A DNA stretch of 64,000 nt from Firmicutes bacterium ADurb.Bin193 (GTDB lineage: Bacteria > Bacillota > Clostridia > Monoglobales > Firm-18). Positions 35,443 through 45,798 of the stretch are shown piece after piece. The DNA is taken from assembly GCA_002070105.1 (NCBI GenBank), contig MWCQ01000010.1, forward strand, positions 1 to 64,000, read 5' to 3'. The notes under the pieces were generated by a model, which did not search any database, was not told where the DNA came from, and saw only the letters and a program-made list of their open reading frames with translations. Position 1 is the first letter of the stretch, and each line of letters begins with the position of its first letter. The translations under genes were made by a program, and so were the position numbers.

Positions 35443-36834
35443 TTATTGCAAATTCAGATATCTTAGCATTATGCTTCGTGCTATGGGGGCGCAGAGGCTT
35501 CCTCCGCTTCCTCCGCTGTATTCAAGCATTACAGCAACAACGATTTTAGGGTCGTCCGCCGGGGCAAACCCGACAAACCATGTATGCTCCCTGTTTTTTT
35601 CCTTCAACAAAAGCTCGTTTTCGGCGGTTCCCGTCTTGCCCGCGACCTTTACGCCCCGTATTGCCGCGGAGGTTCCCGTTCCGCTGCTTACCGCCTTTAC
35701 CATCATTTCTTTTATTCTTTCCGCAACCGCGGGTGACACCGCCCTGTAAAGCTGGGCAGGCTTTGTTTCCTTAACCGTTTCGCCGTTTTTATCTGTGGCG
35801 CGCTGCATTATATAGGGCTGCATGATAACTCCCCCGTTTGCCACGGCGCTTGCCGTCAGCGCCATCTGAAGCGGAGTTGCAAGCGTTTCGCCCTGACCTA
35901 TACCGAGAGCTGCGCTTGAGACCTCATCGCCGTCGCTTTTTTGGAAGCGGCTTTTTGCGGTTTCAATATCAAAGTCAAGGCTTTTGTCAAAGCCGAATCT
36001 CTGCGCCGTTTCACGAAGGCGTCCGCTTCCCAGCTGCGCGCCGAGGGTACAGAAAACAAAATTGCTCGAAAGGGCAAAGGCTTTTTCAAAGTCTATCTTT
36101 CCGTTTGCCTTTTTGCCGAAGTTTTCAAATGTTGTGCCTCCGATTTCGACTATGCCTTTATCGTCATACTCCCCGCCTTCAAGACCGTTTTCCAAAGCGG
36201 CGGCAGCCGTTATAATCTTAAAGGTGGAGCCGGGCGCATAAAGCCCGCTTGTCGCGCGGGCAAGCAAGGGCGCTCGTTCGTCCTCGGTAAGGCGCGTCCA
36301 GTTCTTTATAAGAGCGGAATTAGACGGGTCAAAGTCCGGCTTGCTGACAAGTGCCAAAACCGCGCCTGTTTTAGGGTCAAGCGCAACGACCGCGCCGTTT
36401 CTCGTTCCGAGCCTTGACGCCGCATATCGCTGAAGCGAATGGTCAATGGTAAGAGTAAGGTCATAGCCCCTGCTTTTCTCCCCCGAAAGGCTGAAAACCT
36501 GCGCTATGCCGTCCCGCCCCAGAAGGATGTTGTTGTATTTGTTTTCAATATGTGTTCGCCCGTAAATTTTTGAGTTATAGCCGATTACATGGCTGTAAAG
36601 CGAACCGTAATCGTATATCCTCTCCTCGCCATCGGAGTGTGCAAGAACAATACCCGTACGGTCGGTTATAGAGCCTCTTATCGTGCCCTCCTCGTACGCC
36701 CACTGCCTTTTGTTATAGGAGTTTTGAGAAATCCGCTCCGTCATAAAAATTTCAAAGTATGTAAGATAGCCGATAAGGGATATAAACATAACCGTCATCA
36801 TAGCCAGCACGCGAATAATTCTTTTGTTGGTCAT
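35443..36834 (-). CDS. Penicillin-binding protein, class B transpeptidase
   Basis: This 463-residue peptidoglycan D,D-transpeptidase has one N-terminal membrane segment (~8-30), a short non-catalytic domain and the transpeptidase domain. The active-site motifs are SxxK as STFK (in APGSTFKIITAAAAL), SxN as SSN (ALSSNFVFC) and KTG as KTGTAEN. It starts in an ATGA overlap with the FtsW-like gene, its expected glycosyltransferase partner. The short length matches the PbpA branch of FHA-FtsW-PBP clusters in Bacillota and Actinobacteria rather than classical FtsI. Confidence 0.95.
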   Translation of the reverse strand: MTNKRIIRVLAMMTVMFISLIGYLTYFEIFMTERISQNSYNKRQWAYEEGTIRGSITDRTGIVLAHSDGEERIYDYGSLYSHVIGYNSKIYGRTHIENKYNNILLGRDGIAQVFSLSGEKSRGYDLTLTIDHSLQRYAASRLGTRNGAVVALDPKTGAVLALVSKPDFDPSNSALIKNWTRLTEDERAPLLARATSGLYAPGSTFKIITAAAALENGLEGGEYDDKGIVEIGGTTFENFGKKANGKIDFEKAFALSSNFVFCTLGAQLGSGRLRETAQRFGFDKSLDFDIETAKSRFQKSDGDEVSSAALGIGQGETLATPLQMALTASAVANGGVIMQPYIMQRATDKNGETVKETKPAQLYRAVSPAVAERIKEMMVKAVSSGTGTSAAIRGVKVAGKTGTAENELLLKEKNREHTWFVGFAPADDPKIVVAVMLEYSGGSGGSLCAPIARSIMLRYLNLQ

Positions 36835-38051
36835 GCCCTACCCTCCCTCTTTGCGGAAATCGCCTGCAAAATACCGAGCGATATAAAGCTTGTGACAAGG
36901 GACGAGCCGCCATAGCTTACAAACGGCAGGGTTATACCCGTGAGGGGAATCAGCTTTATTACCCCGCCCACGATTATAAAGGTCTGAAACCCGAACATAA
37001 TTGTTATACCCAAAGCAATCCACTTGTCAAAGCAATCGGGGAGCACAAGGGCGACCTTAAGACCCCTGTAAACAAAGATAAAGTATAAGAGGATTACCGC
37101 CGCACCGCCGAATATCCCCATTTCCTCGCATATTGCGGAAAAAATAAAATCCGAATGAACTTCGGGGATAAACTCCGGGTTTCCGAGCCCTATTCCCCTT
37201 CCGAAAAATCCGCCCGCCGCAATTGCGAAAAGCGACTGGGTTATCTGATAGCCCGTGTTCGATATGTCCCCCCACGGATTGAGCCAGCTTTGAATACGAA
37301 CCTGAATATGATGAAGCCTTGACGCGCCGACCAACCCGACTAGCGCTGCCGCAGTAAGATTAAGGGCGATAAGCCTTTTGTTGTCCTCGTATATATACAT
37401 AAGCGTAATATAGGTTACAAAAAACAAAAGCGTAATTCCCCACTCACGCTGAAGAATCAAAAATCCCATAAAAATATATGTAAAAAATGCGGCGATATAT
37501 CGCTCGCTTATATTAAACAGTTTTTTGTCGCGCTCCTGTGTGAAAAGGCAGGCAAGGTACATGACAAAAAGGATTTTTATTATTTCGGAGGGCTGAAAGG
37601 ACTGACTTCCGATTATAATCCAGTTTTTAGAGCCGTTAATCGTTTCGCCGAATATCTGCGTTACAACAAACAGCAGGACAGAAACTCCGACATAAAGCCA
37701 CTTAAAATGATGCCAGATATTTATATACCTGTAAAGCGCGTAAACGGTATAGAAAACGCATATCGAAAGAAGATACCAGCCGACCTGCATAATGCCCAAA
37801 GCGTAATTTATACGGCACAGCATAACAACGCCTATGGTAACCAGCATTGAAACAATAAGAAAAAAATATTCGTCGCCGAGGCGGTTAAAATGAATAATCC
37901 CGTAGGTAACAACATTAAGCACAAGAATCGAGCCGCCGACATACAAGGTTTGATAATTGAGCGGCAATCGATAAAAAAACAAAAGAGAAAAAGCAAGTAT
38001 ATTTACCGCGATAAGCATATTTACGGGACGTTTTATAAAAGCTGTTTTCAT
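36831..38051 (-). CDS. FtsW/RodA/SpoVE family peptidoglycan polymerase
   Basis: This 406-residue SEDS protein has about ten membrane segments. Family signatures visible are ESINGSKNWI-like GSKNWIIIGSQSFQPSEIIK, FIFSAICEEMG and the C-terminal ITLPFVSYGGSSL. SEDS proteins polymerise lipid II and work with a class B PBP, here the overlapping downstream gene. The ATG at 38051 has AGGAG 10 bases upstream; the frame extends 19 codons further into the FHA gene without a better site. Whether it serves division, elongation or spore cortex cannot be told. Confidence 0.93.
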   Translation of the reverse strand: MKTAFIKRPVNMLIAVNILAFSLLFFYRLPLNYQTLYVGGSILVLNVVTYGIIHFNRLGDEYFFLIVSMLVTIGVVMLCRINYALGIMQVGWYLLSICVFYTVYALYRYINIWHHFKWLYVGVSVLLFVVTQIFGETINGSKNWIIIGSQSFQPSEIIKILFVMYLACLFTQERDKKLFNISERYIAAFFTYIFMGFLILQREWGITLLFFVTYITLMYIYEDNKRLIALNLTAAALVGLVGASRLHHIQVRIQSWLNPWGDISNTGYQITQSLFAIAAGGFFGRGIGLGNPEFIPEVHSDFIFSAICEEMGIFGGAAVILLYFIFVYRGLKVALVLPDCFDKWIALGITIMFGFQTFIIVGGVIKLIPLTGITLPFVSYGGSSLVTSFISLGILQAISAKREGRA

Positions 38052-38082
38052 TTTCGGACTTCTCCTTATCCCCAAAACCCTT

Positions 38083-38538
38083 TTATACCAAAACGACCAG
38101 AAACTCAAGCTGACCTATCTTTATGCGGTCGCCGTTGTCAAGTATAAGCGGGTCGTCCGTCATTTTTATTCCGTTTATGTATGTGCCGTTGGTGCTGGCC
38201 AGATCGGATATGTACCACTCGCCTTCGTCGAACCAAAGCCTTACATGCTGTGTTGACATATACAGGTCGTCTATCGAAATATCGCACTTTGTGCCCCTTC
38301 CGATAACAATCTCGTCGCCTTCCAAGGGATAAGCCGGCTCTACCTCAAAATACAGCCCGCTCCTGTCGGTAAGAAGCTGAAGATATGACACATCCTTCGG
38401 AATCCCCTTCGGACGGGGCGTCTGAATTTTTCTTATATCCAAAAAAATCATTCTCATAATACCGAAAATGAAAAGATAAATAATCGTTATGAATATGTAT
38501 TTGAAAACCGTTGAAATTATTGCGAATAACGATGACAA
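38083..38538 (-). CDS. Membrane-anchored FHA-domain protein
   Basis: This 151-residue protein has one N-terminal membrane segment (~4-30) and a cytoplasmic FHA domain (~65-150) with IGRGTKCDISIDD, STQHVRLW and STNGTYING, the phosphothreonine-binding loop set. FHA proteins next to FtsW and PBP are thought to bring the wall machinery under Ser/Thr kinase control. No kinase is in the window. The start is TTG at 38538 with GGGGAGG 8 bases upstream; the frame is open further up but without a site. Confidence 0.85.
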   Translation of the reverse strand: MSSLFAIISTVFKYIFITIIYLFIFGIMRMIFLDIRKIQTPRPKGIPKDVSYLQLLTDRSGLYFEVEPAYPLEGDEIVIGRGTKCDISIDDLYMSTQHVRLWFDEGEWYISDLASTNGTYINGIKMTDDPLILDNGDRIKIGQLEFLVVLV

Positions 38539-38656
38539 AACAAAAACCTCCCCGCCGCCCAAAAATTGAATAAACAAACAGGTTCGGTTACCGTAATTTT
38601 AACAGAAAACGGCGGGAAGGTCAAGATATTTACTTTTTATGGGGTATCAGCCGAAA

Positions 38657-41047
38657 TTAATATTGCCTTTCCGGCGGTATTTCCACCTCGTTTTTTAACT
38701 GTACCGTGTCTATTGAGTGTGCCTGTATCTTTGCGTTGGAGGTTGTGATAAGGTTATCCCCCGTATAGAGTATCCTTGAAATTTCCTTGTTATAATCCAT
38801 ATACTCGCCGAGCTTTAAGGTATCCTGTGCGGAAAGATGGCTTATTTTGCCCCGTAATTTGAAGCCGTTTTCGGTACTAAAGTCGTATACATACGCTCCG
38901 CTGAAGGTAAGGCTTCCGTAAGCAGTACCGTACTGATTCTGCTTGTTTACCTCTCTTACGGTAACGGGGAAGGCAAGAATCCCCTTTTCGGGCGCCCACA
39001 AAAGCGCCCTGTGATTGCGTAAAAGCGCAGACTCCGTTCCGCGGTCGCCTATTATCTCATTAAATTTTTCGATCGGCTTGGTAACATCCGAGACATCGAA
39101 AAGCGCCATCTTCATACCCTGATAGAACCCGTCGAGCGTGGCGTCCTTGCCGAAGCCTATGATATGGTTGTTATCAACGGGGTGGATATAGTCACTGTAT
39201 CCCGGTATTTTAAGGTTCCCGAGTATTTGGGGCCTGTGCGGGTCGGAAAGGTCAATCACGAAAAGCGGGTCAACCTGTCTGAAGGTCACCATATAACCCC
39301 GCTCGCCCGCAAACCTTGCTGAATAAATTCTTTCGCCGGGGGCTATCCCTTCTATGCTTCCGCTTTGCGACATTGTGTCGTCAAGGATATAGAGGTTGTT
39401 TTTCTCCTGCCCGACATAAGAGGTTGTGGCAATTCGGAAATATCCCTTGTATTCGTCCATGGAGAACTGATTTAAGATGTTGCCCTTTACCGCCCCCTTG
39501 CATAAATAGGTTACCGCGCCGTCGTTCAGCGAAAACTTGTATACAAGCGTTTCCTGCGTATTTCTGTCCTGATTGTATCTTGACGAGGCGATAAACATGT
39601 TTTCGGTCGATACATATACATTTTCGCCTCCGCCCAGCATGGTTTCAACCTTTGCCTCCTTGTCGGGAAGCGTTATGTCTATCGAGGCTATTGTAAGCAT
39701 ATTTGCCGAGGTAAAGCCGGGGAAATAGCAAACCCTGTCATAGCCTATATCGATGCTTTTGTCGTTGTCCCTGTAAACGCCAGCGGTTTCACTCATGGGT
39801 TTTACATAACTCAGCCATCTGTTTGACACCGTATATACGATGTTCCCGATTTTCCTTGACGAAAGATAATTGCCCTCTATTTCAAGAGTCCTCTCAAGCA
39901 CGGGTTTTGACCTGTCCGATATATTATACACCGCACAGCGTGTGAAAACATTGTTTCGGTAAACGGGAGGCATTATAGGTCTTGGTGCGGGGGCAATGCT
40001 TAACCCCCCATTGTTTGCCTTGGCGGGCTCGGCGCTGTCATAGATTACAGGCTCGTCATACCTGTACACCGTTGCGATTACAACAAGCCTGTCGCCGTCC
40101 ACATATATCTCGTTCGGGCTAAACTGCTCGTTATCACGCTTAATAATACCCGTAATGCTCATTTGCTCGGCCGGATTTACCCTTGCGATTATAATCCTCT
40201 GCCCGTTTATCTGATACACATACTTTCCGTCCGTCTTAACGACATCGCCCTCGTCAACGCCCTCCACCTGAACATTGGTTTTGGAGTATTCGTCCGACAC
40301 ATTACTTCCGCTTTCAGCCAACATTGATTTTTGCTGAGGCGCGGGAGTAGGAGCGGGCATCGGAGCGTTACCTGTCGCGGGTGCGCTGTCCTCTGTCACG
40401 GCAAGGGCGGTGTTTCTTATAACTCCGCCTTTAACATAATAAATACCGCCGTTTTCTGCGCCGATAAGCTTTTCAAGGTATTCCGCCGTTCCGACCTTAG
40501 GAAGAACATTTATCCTTGAAATAAGGGCGTCAAGCTGTGCCTTGTCATTTTTCGGGTCATAGATATTCTCCGTGTCGCTAATGATAATAAGACCTCTGTC
40601 ATAGAACACCTTTTTTCCGATCGCCTCGGCTAAGGAGCGCAGGGGTATAAGAGTTCTGTCGTGAACGGTTTTTGCGACGACCGCGCTGTTTTCGGGGTCT
40701 ATCATTCTTTCCTTGCCGTTTACCGTCATGATATTGCTACCGATTTTGTAGACTACCGTGTATTTATCATTATAAAGCGTTACCGTTTCGTCCTTTTCGT
40801 CATACTCAACCGTCATGCCTAAATTTTCGGCAACAAACCGAACAGGCACAAGCGTCCTTCCGTTTTCTACAACAGGCGACACACCCCTGTTATCGTCTAT
40901 GTATTTCTCCTCGCCTCCTGAAAGCGCAAGACTGCTGTCAACATACATTACGATATCCTCTTTAGCATTACCCACAGAAACGGCGGATATCGTAAATAAC
41001 GAAGTAAGCACACATACGGTAAGTATAAAAGCAATATTCTTTTTCAT
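38657..41047 (-). CDS. Secreted beta-propeller protein with copper-amine-oxidase-like N-terminal domain
   Basis: This 796-residue exported protein has a signal peptide (~1-28, ending SVGNA). Two short copper-amine-oxidase-N-type stalk repeats (GRTLVPVRFVAENLGMTVEY, DRTLIPLRSLAEAIGKKVFY) follow, then a Pro/Ala-rich linker near 225. The large C-terminal domain (~250-790) is of the Beta_propel type, with VEGVDEGDVVKTDGKYVYQI and DPLFVIDLSDPHRPQILG. Despite its name, the small domain has no oxidase activity and is a wall or surface module in clostridia. Function is unknown; it is not homologous to the NHL protein at 27.7-30.3 kb. Confidence 0.87.
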   Translation of the reverse strand: MKKNIAFILTVCVLTSLFTISAVSVGNAKEDIVMYVDSSLALSGGEEKYIDDNRGVSPVVENGRTLVPVRFVAENLGMTVEYDEKDETVTLYNDKYTVVYKIGSNIMTVNGKERMIDPENSAVVAKTVHDRTLIPLRSLAEAIGKKVFYDRGLIIISDTENIYDPKNDKAQLDALISRINVLPKVGTAEYLEKLIGAENGGIYYVKGGVIRNTALAVTEDSAPATGNAPMPAPTPAPQQKSMLAESGSNVSDEYSKTNVQVEGVDEGDVVKTDGKYVYQINGQRIIIARVNPAEQMSITGIIKRDNEQFSPNEIYVDGDRLVVIATVYRYDEPVIYDSAEPAKANNGGLSIAPAPRPIMPPVYRNNVFTRCAVYNISDRSKPVLERTLEIEGNYLSSRKIGNIVYTVSNRWLSYVKPMSETAGVYRDNDKSIDIGYDRVCYFPGFTSANMLTIASIDITLPDKEAKVETMLGGGENVYVSTENMFIASSRYNQDRNTQETLVYKFSLNDGAVTYLCKGAVKGNILNQFSMDEYKGYFRIATTSYVGQEKNNLYILDDTMSQSGSIEGIAPGERIYSARFAGERGYMVTFRQVDPLFVIDLSDPHRPQILGNLKIPGYSDYIHPVDNNHIIGFGKDATLDGFYQGMKMALFDVSDVTKPIEKFNEIIGDRGTESALLRNHRALLWAPEKGILAFPVTVREVNKQNQYGTAYGSLTFSGAYVYDFSTENGFKLRGKISHLSAQDTLKLGEYMDYNKEISRILYTGDNLITTSNAKIQAHSIDTVQLKNEVEIPPERQY

Positions 41048-41204
41048 AATTAACCCACCTTTCGAATTATGTATCTGCTATTGTGACGAAAACACTTTAA
41101 AAAAAGTTCCAGGCCGCCATTCCTATAAAGATACATTGCGCCCCGCAGCAATGGAAATATCCCGCCGCGGAGCGCACTGTCTATTGATTATTACATTAAA
41201 TATT

Positions 41205-42218
41205 TTATTTTACCGAATTATATTCCTTATCCTTCTTTTCTATCTTCGCCTCGTTTTTCCAGCCCTCCAGCAATTCCTCAAACCTTGCGTTTTTCGCACG
41301 GAATAAAAGCTCTACCTTGTTTTCCTCATACTTGCTTTCGGCGTTTTCATACCTCTTTATGATGTGGTAGCCGAAACTCGTTTCCACTATATCGCTTATG
41401 CCGCCCACCTCAAGCTCAAGGGATGCCGTTTCAAAGGCTTTAACCATTCCGCCGCCCGGATTGCCCAAAGCAAAGCCCTTGCCGACATAATACCCTTCGG
41501 GCTGTGAGGTTGAGCCGGGGTCCTCGGAGAACTCGGCGACCAGCTTGTCAAAATCCTCGCCTTCCTTTGCCCTTTTCAGTATGTCGTCGGCCTTTATTTT
41601 TGCCGCTTCAATGGCTTCAACCGAAAGAGGGGTGCCCTGGTCGTCAACCGTTTTAATGAGAACATGCTTTACTCTTGCAATGCTGTTTTTGTAGTATTCC
41701 AAAGCCGCCGCATCGTCAATGTCGCCCGTCAGCTTTTCGGAAAGGTTCTGACTTAAATAGTTTATCTCATACTGCTTTTCAAGAAGCTTTAGGTTTAAAC
41801 CATACTGCTTTAAATACTCGTTTGCGCCCTTTTCGCCGTTGTTGTTTGTAATAATCTGCCCCAACCTGCTGTTTATGTCTTTCCGCTGTTCGGAGGTTAT
41901 TTTAATACCCTCCTCCATAGCCTTCTGATAAGCAACCTTGGATTTTACAGCCTCTTCAAGTGCCTTTTCCTTTGCGGTTTCGATTACCTTTTTGCCGTCA
42001 ATCTCGGCGGTTTCCCAAAAATCCTCAGGAATATCGGCGCCCTGTTCGCTTTCAATCTGCGCCTTTACGCTTGTAAGATAATATACAAATTCTTCTCTTG
42101 TAATGCTGTCTCCGTTAACGGTCGCAACCGTCGCTTTATTAAACGAAACACATGACACAAGGCTTGCCACCATAACTATAATCACAACGGACAAAGCCAA
42201 TTTGCCGACTCTTTTCAT
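41205..42218 (-). CDS. prsA: Peptidyl-prolyl isomerase lipoprotein, PrsA/SurA-like
   Basis: This 337-residue extracytoplasmic foldase has a lipoprotein signal ending in ASLVSC and a helical chaperone region (~30-190). The parvulin domain runs ~190-300, from VKHVLIKTVDDQG through FAELSEDPGS-like VAEFSEDPGSTSQ to SFGYHIIKRYE. It helps exported proteins fold after Sec transport. ATG 42218 is 9 bases after AGGAGG; ATG 42224 is too close. It is 39 bases downstream of mfd, an order seen in other clostridia. Confidence 0.92.
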   Translation of the reverse strand: MKRVGKLALSVVIIVMVASLVSCVSFNKATVATVNGDSITREEFVYYLTSVKAQIESEQGADIPEDFWETAEIDGKKVIETAKEKALEEAVKSKVAYQKAMEEGIKITSEQRKDINSRLGQIITNNNGEKGANEYLKQYGLNLKLLEKQYEINYLSQNLSEKLTGDIDDAAALEYYKNSIARVKHVLIKTVDDQGTPLSVEAIEAAKIKADDILKRAKEGEDFDKLVAEFSEDPGSTSQPEGYYVGKGFALGNPGGGMVKAFETASLELEVGGISDIVETSFGYHIIKRYENAESKYEENKVELLFRAKNARFEELLEGWKNEAKIEKKDKEYNSVK

Positions 42219-42257
42219 ATACATATACCTCCTAAATATCAGTACTTATATTATACA

Positions 42258-45200
42258 TCATTTTTTGTTCTGTTTCAATTCATTATAGTCCTGTAATAAA
42301 TTCTTAATATGGCCGAGAAGTCCCGCGTCCTTGTGACGAAGGGTCAGATATGTCTTTACGGCGGGTGTGAAAAGGAGCTTTCCGTCATACTTTTTAATAA
42401 GTCCGGTTATCGTTTCAAGGTCCAGCACCGCTTCGGCGGAGTATGAAAGCACTGCGCCCTCCGCCGTCTGCCTGACCTCCTCAATTCCGAGCCGTGAGGC
42501 GGTGTTTCTTATCAGCGATATGTCAATCAGGTTTGAAACCTCATTGGGGACATTGCCGTATCTGTCCTGAATCTCGTCATAAACATCAAGTCTGTCGGCC
42601 TCGTTTTCCACCGCCGCAATTTTTTTGTATATCTCTATCCGATAGTTCTCTCCCTTTATATAATCTTTGGGTATATAGGCGTTTACATTTAAGGATATAA
42701 CCGTCTGAACGCTCGGAGGGGGAATCTCCCCTTTAAGAAGCGATACCGCCTCGGACAACAGCTTGCAGTACATATCATAGCCCACAGCCTCCATGTGCCC
42801 GTGCTGCTGTGCGCCCAAAACATTGCCTGCGCCCCTTATTTCAAGGTCGCGAAGAGCGATCTTAAAGCCGCTTCCGAACTCGGTAAAATCCCGAATTGCC
42901 TGAAGCCTTTTTTGAGCCGTCTCCGTAAGTGCCTTATCCCGCCTGTATGTCAGGTATGCGTATGCAAGGCGGTTGGAGCGCCCTACCCGCCCCCTCAGCT
43001 GATAGAGCTGTGCAAGCCCCATACGGTCGGCATCCTCGACAATAATCGTGTTGATGTTGGGTATGTCAAGCCCCGTTTCAACTATCGTTGTGCATACAAG
43101 AACATCGACATTGCCGTCAAGAACCTGCTGCATTATATCCTCAAGCTCGTTTTCTCCCATCTTTCCGTGCGCCGCAGCAACACGAAGATTCGGCGAAAAC
43201 CGGCGGATTTTCTCCGCCGCGCGCTCTATCGTCTGAACCCTGTTGTGAAGGTAGTAGACCTGCCCTCCCCTTGCAACCTCGCGAAGCACGGCCTCTTTTA
43301 TGATTTCCTCGTTGTACTCCAAAACATAGGTGCTAACGGGATACCTGTCCTTGGGCGGGTTTTCAAGCACGCTCATATCCCTGATTCCCGCCATGCTCAT
43401 GTGAAGCGTTCTGGGGATTGGTGTAGCGGTAAGGGTTAAAACATCAACATGCTTGCGGATTTCTTTTAGCTGTTCCTTGTGCGCAACGCCGAATCGCTGT
43501 TCCTCGTCAATAATAAGAAGCCCAAGATTTCTAAACTCCAAATCCTTTTGCACTATTCTGTGCGTTCCGATAATAATATCAACCTCGCCCGCCTTTGCAC
43601 GCTTTATGATATCCTTTTGCTGCTTCGGCGTTCTGAAGCGGGAAAGCATTTCAACCTTTACGGGAAAGGGCTTCATTCTCTCCAAAAAGATTGTGTAATG
43701 CTGATGAGCCAAAATTGTGGTCGGAACGAGATATGCAACCTGATACCCGTCCATAACCGCCTTAAAGGCGGCGCGAAGGGCAACCTCCGTCTTGCCGTAC
43801 CCCACATCTCCGCACAAAAGGCGGTCCATCGGCTTATCCTTTTCCATATCCGCCCGAACCTCGTCGATACACCGAAGCTGGTCCTCTGTTTCTTCATACG
43901 GGAATGTTGCCGCAAAAGCTCTGTGCCAGTCGCTGTCAGGTGTAAAGGCAACGCCCTTTACAGTTTGCCGCACGGCATAAAGCTTTATAAGCTGGTCCGC
44001 CATATCTGCGGCGCTTTTTCTTACCTTATCCTTTGTTTTCTGCCATTCCGTGCCGCCAAGTCTGTTAAGCCTGATGGTCTGACTGTCTTTTCCGATATAC
44101 TTAAAAATAAGGTCAAGCTGGTTGGTCGGAACATATAAAGAGTCGTTCCCTCTAAACTGAATGTGAAGGTAATCCGCCGTTGCGCCGTCCACCGTCATTG
44201 TTTTTATTCCGGTAAACCTGCCTATTCCGTGGTTTTGGTGAACAACATAATCGCCGACATTCAGGTCTGTAAAGCTGTTTAGCTTTTCATTGCCTTTGCG
44301 CACTGTCCTGCGAGGGGGTCGCCGTCTGTCACGCCCGAATATTTCCTTATCACCGATTACTGCGATTTTACAAGGCGGAAATTCAAAGCCCCGGGTTATT
44401 TCGCCGTGAGTTACGATTATCTGCTTTTCAACCGGCGCAGAGGTTATCCCCTCCAAATAAACCGCGTTTATCTCCTCGTCATTTAATGCCCTTGCGATAT
44501 TTTTCGCCTTTTCCTCACTTCCGCCGAAAATTACCGCCGTATATCCGTTTCGCTTATAAAACCTTACGGCATCATAAAACAAATCAATTTTGCCGTGGAA
44601 TTGCGCCTGATTTTTAATTCCTATTGAAATAATCTTCTTCGGACGGTAGTCGGGGCAGGAATGTGAAATTCCCGAAATTCCAATCAAATTAAGCGTTGAA
44701 AGGCAGCGCATGACATCGTGGTAGTCGGCCTGCCACTCCCTTTTACACGGGGGAATCAGTCCCTTTTCCATAAAGCTTATAACACTCTCGGCAAGCTCGT
44801 TTCTTTGCCTTTGGGCGCTTTCGCTTATTCGAAACGGCTCGCACATAAATATAAGACTGTCATCTGAAATATAGTCGGCAAGTGAGGGTATTTTTTCGTA
44901 TATAAAGGGTATATACCTGTCTATTGACGGAAAATATACCGAATTTTCAAGCCTTTCCCTGTCACGCCTTATGTTTGCCCTTAATACTTCGTTTTCGGCT
45001 TCGGAAAGCCTATTTAAGGTTGTTATAAGGCTTTCTCTTTGCGCACGGCCGAGCAAAACCTCATTTGCGGGAGGTGCGCAGGCATATTCAAGCCTTCCCA
45101 GTGAGCGCTGGGTAACCGCTTTAAACTCGCGGATTGAGTCGATTTCGTCGTAAAAAAGCTCTACTCTTACGGGGTTTTCGGCGGAGTGAGGGAAAAAGTC

Positions 45201-45743
45201 CACAATTCCGCCTCTTATTGCGAACTGTCCCCTGCCCTCAACCATTTCTTCCCTGACATAGCCGAGGAATATAAATTTATCCGCAAGCGTTTCAATGTCG
45301 CATTTTCCGCCCTCCTCAAAGCGGATGGAAATGTCAAACGCCTCGCGGGGGGGCGCAAAGCCCAGAAACGCCGAAACGGTCGTTACGACAACCTTTGCCT
45401 TTTTGTCTTTAAGTTTTTCCAAAACGGTAAGTCTTTGGGATATGATATCCCTCTCTCTCGCATCAATATCATAAAAAATAAGCTCTCTTTCGGGGAACAG
45501 CATTGCGCCGTCGCCGTAAAAAAGCTTAAGATCGGAAAGTATATTTTCGGCTTCTATGCCGTCGGAAGCTATAATTATAGCAGATTTTGACAGCCTTTCG
45601 CACGCGCAAAAAACAAGGTGTGCGGCAGTAGAACCCGCCACCCCCACAATGTTTACCGGTGTATGACCCTCCGATAGGGAGGAAATAAGCTCCTCATACT
45701 CATCCGAGCGGTCAAAAATTTGTGAAAAGCCCGATAATCTCAT
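42258..45743 (-). CDS. mfd: Transcription-repair coupling factor
   Basis: Mfd removes RNA polymerase stalled at DNA lesions and recruits UvrA. The 1161-residue protein is full length, with UvrB-like N-terminal modules (~1-400), the RNA-polymerase-interacting domain (~480-560: GDYVVHQNHGIGRFTGI), and the translocase. The translocase has Walker A LLCGDVGYGKTEVALRAAF, DEEQ in LLIIDEEQRFGV, and motif VI QLRGRVGRS. The C-terminal TRCF regulatory domain closes it. AGGGAAG precedes the ATG. Confidence 0.98.
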   Translation of the reverse strand: MRLSGFSQIFDRSDEYEELISSLSEGHTPVNIVGVAGSTAAHLVFCACERLSKSAIIIASDGIEAENILSDLKLFYGDGAMLFPERELIFYDIDARERDIISQRLTVLEKLKDKKAKVVVTTVSAFLGFAPPREAFDISIRFEEGGKCDIETLADKFIFLGYVREEMVEGRGQFAIRGGIVDFFPHSAENPVRVELFYDEIDSIREFKAVTQRSLGRLEYACAPPANEVLLGRAQRESLITTLNRLSEAENEVLRANIRRDRERLENSVYFPSIDRYIPFIYEKIPSLADYISDDSLIFMCEPFRISESAQRQRNELAESVISFMEKGLIPPCKREWQADYHDVMRCLSTLNLIGISGISHSCPDYRPKKIISIGIKNQAQFHGKIDLFYDAVRFYKRNGYTAVIFGGSEEKAKNIARALNDEEINAVYLEGITSAPVEKQIIVTHGEITRGFEFPPCKIAVIGDKEIFGRDRRRPPRRTVRKGNEKLNSFTDLNVGDYVVHQNHGIGRFTGIKTMTVDGATADYLHIQFRGNDSLYVPTNQLDLIFKYIGKDSQTIRLNRLGGTEWQKTKDKVRKSAADMADQLIKLYAVRQTVKGVAFTPDSDWHRAFAATFPYEETEDQLRCIDEVRADMEKDKPMDRLLCGDVGYGKTEVALRAAFKAVMDGYQVAYLVPTTILAHQHYTIFLERMKPFPVKVEMLSRFRTPKQQKDIIKRAKAGEVDIIIGTHRIVQKDLEFRNLGLLIIDEEQRFGVAHKEQLKEIRKHVDVLTLTATPIPRTLHMSMAGIRDMSVLENPPKDRYPVSTYVLEYNEEIIKEAVLREVARGGQVYYLHNRVQTIERAAEKIRRFSPNLRVAAAHGKMGENELEDIMQQVLDGNVDVLVCTTIVETGLDIPNINTIIVEDADRMGLAQLYQLRGRVGRSNRLAYAYLTYRRDKALTETAQKRLQAIRDFTEFGSGFKIALRDLEIRGAGNVLGAQQHGHMEAVGYDMYCKLLSEAVSLLKGEIPPPSVQTVISLNVNAYIPKDYIKGENYRIEIYKKIAAVENEADRLDVYDEIQDRYGNVPNEVSNLIDISLIRNTASRLGIEEVRQTAEGAVLSYSAEAVLDLETITGLIKKYDGKLLFTPAVKTYLTLRHKDAGLLGHIKNLLQDYNELKQNKK

Positions 45744-45798
45744 GTTGCTTCCCTTTTATATATTATTTGGCATAAAAAACTATCTGTATTCAACCGCT

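Noticed and set aside
42258-45743. Several open frames of 130-220 codons antisense to mfd
   Set aside because: They follow mirrored codon bias of mfd and show no start signals or domains.
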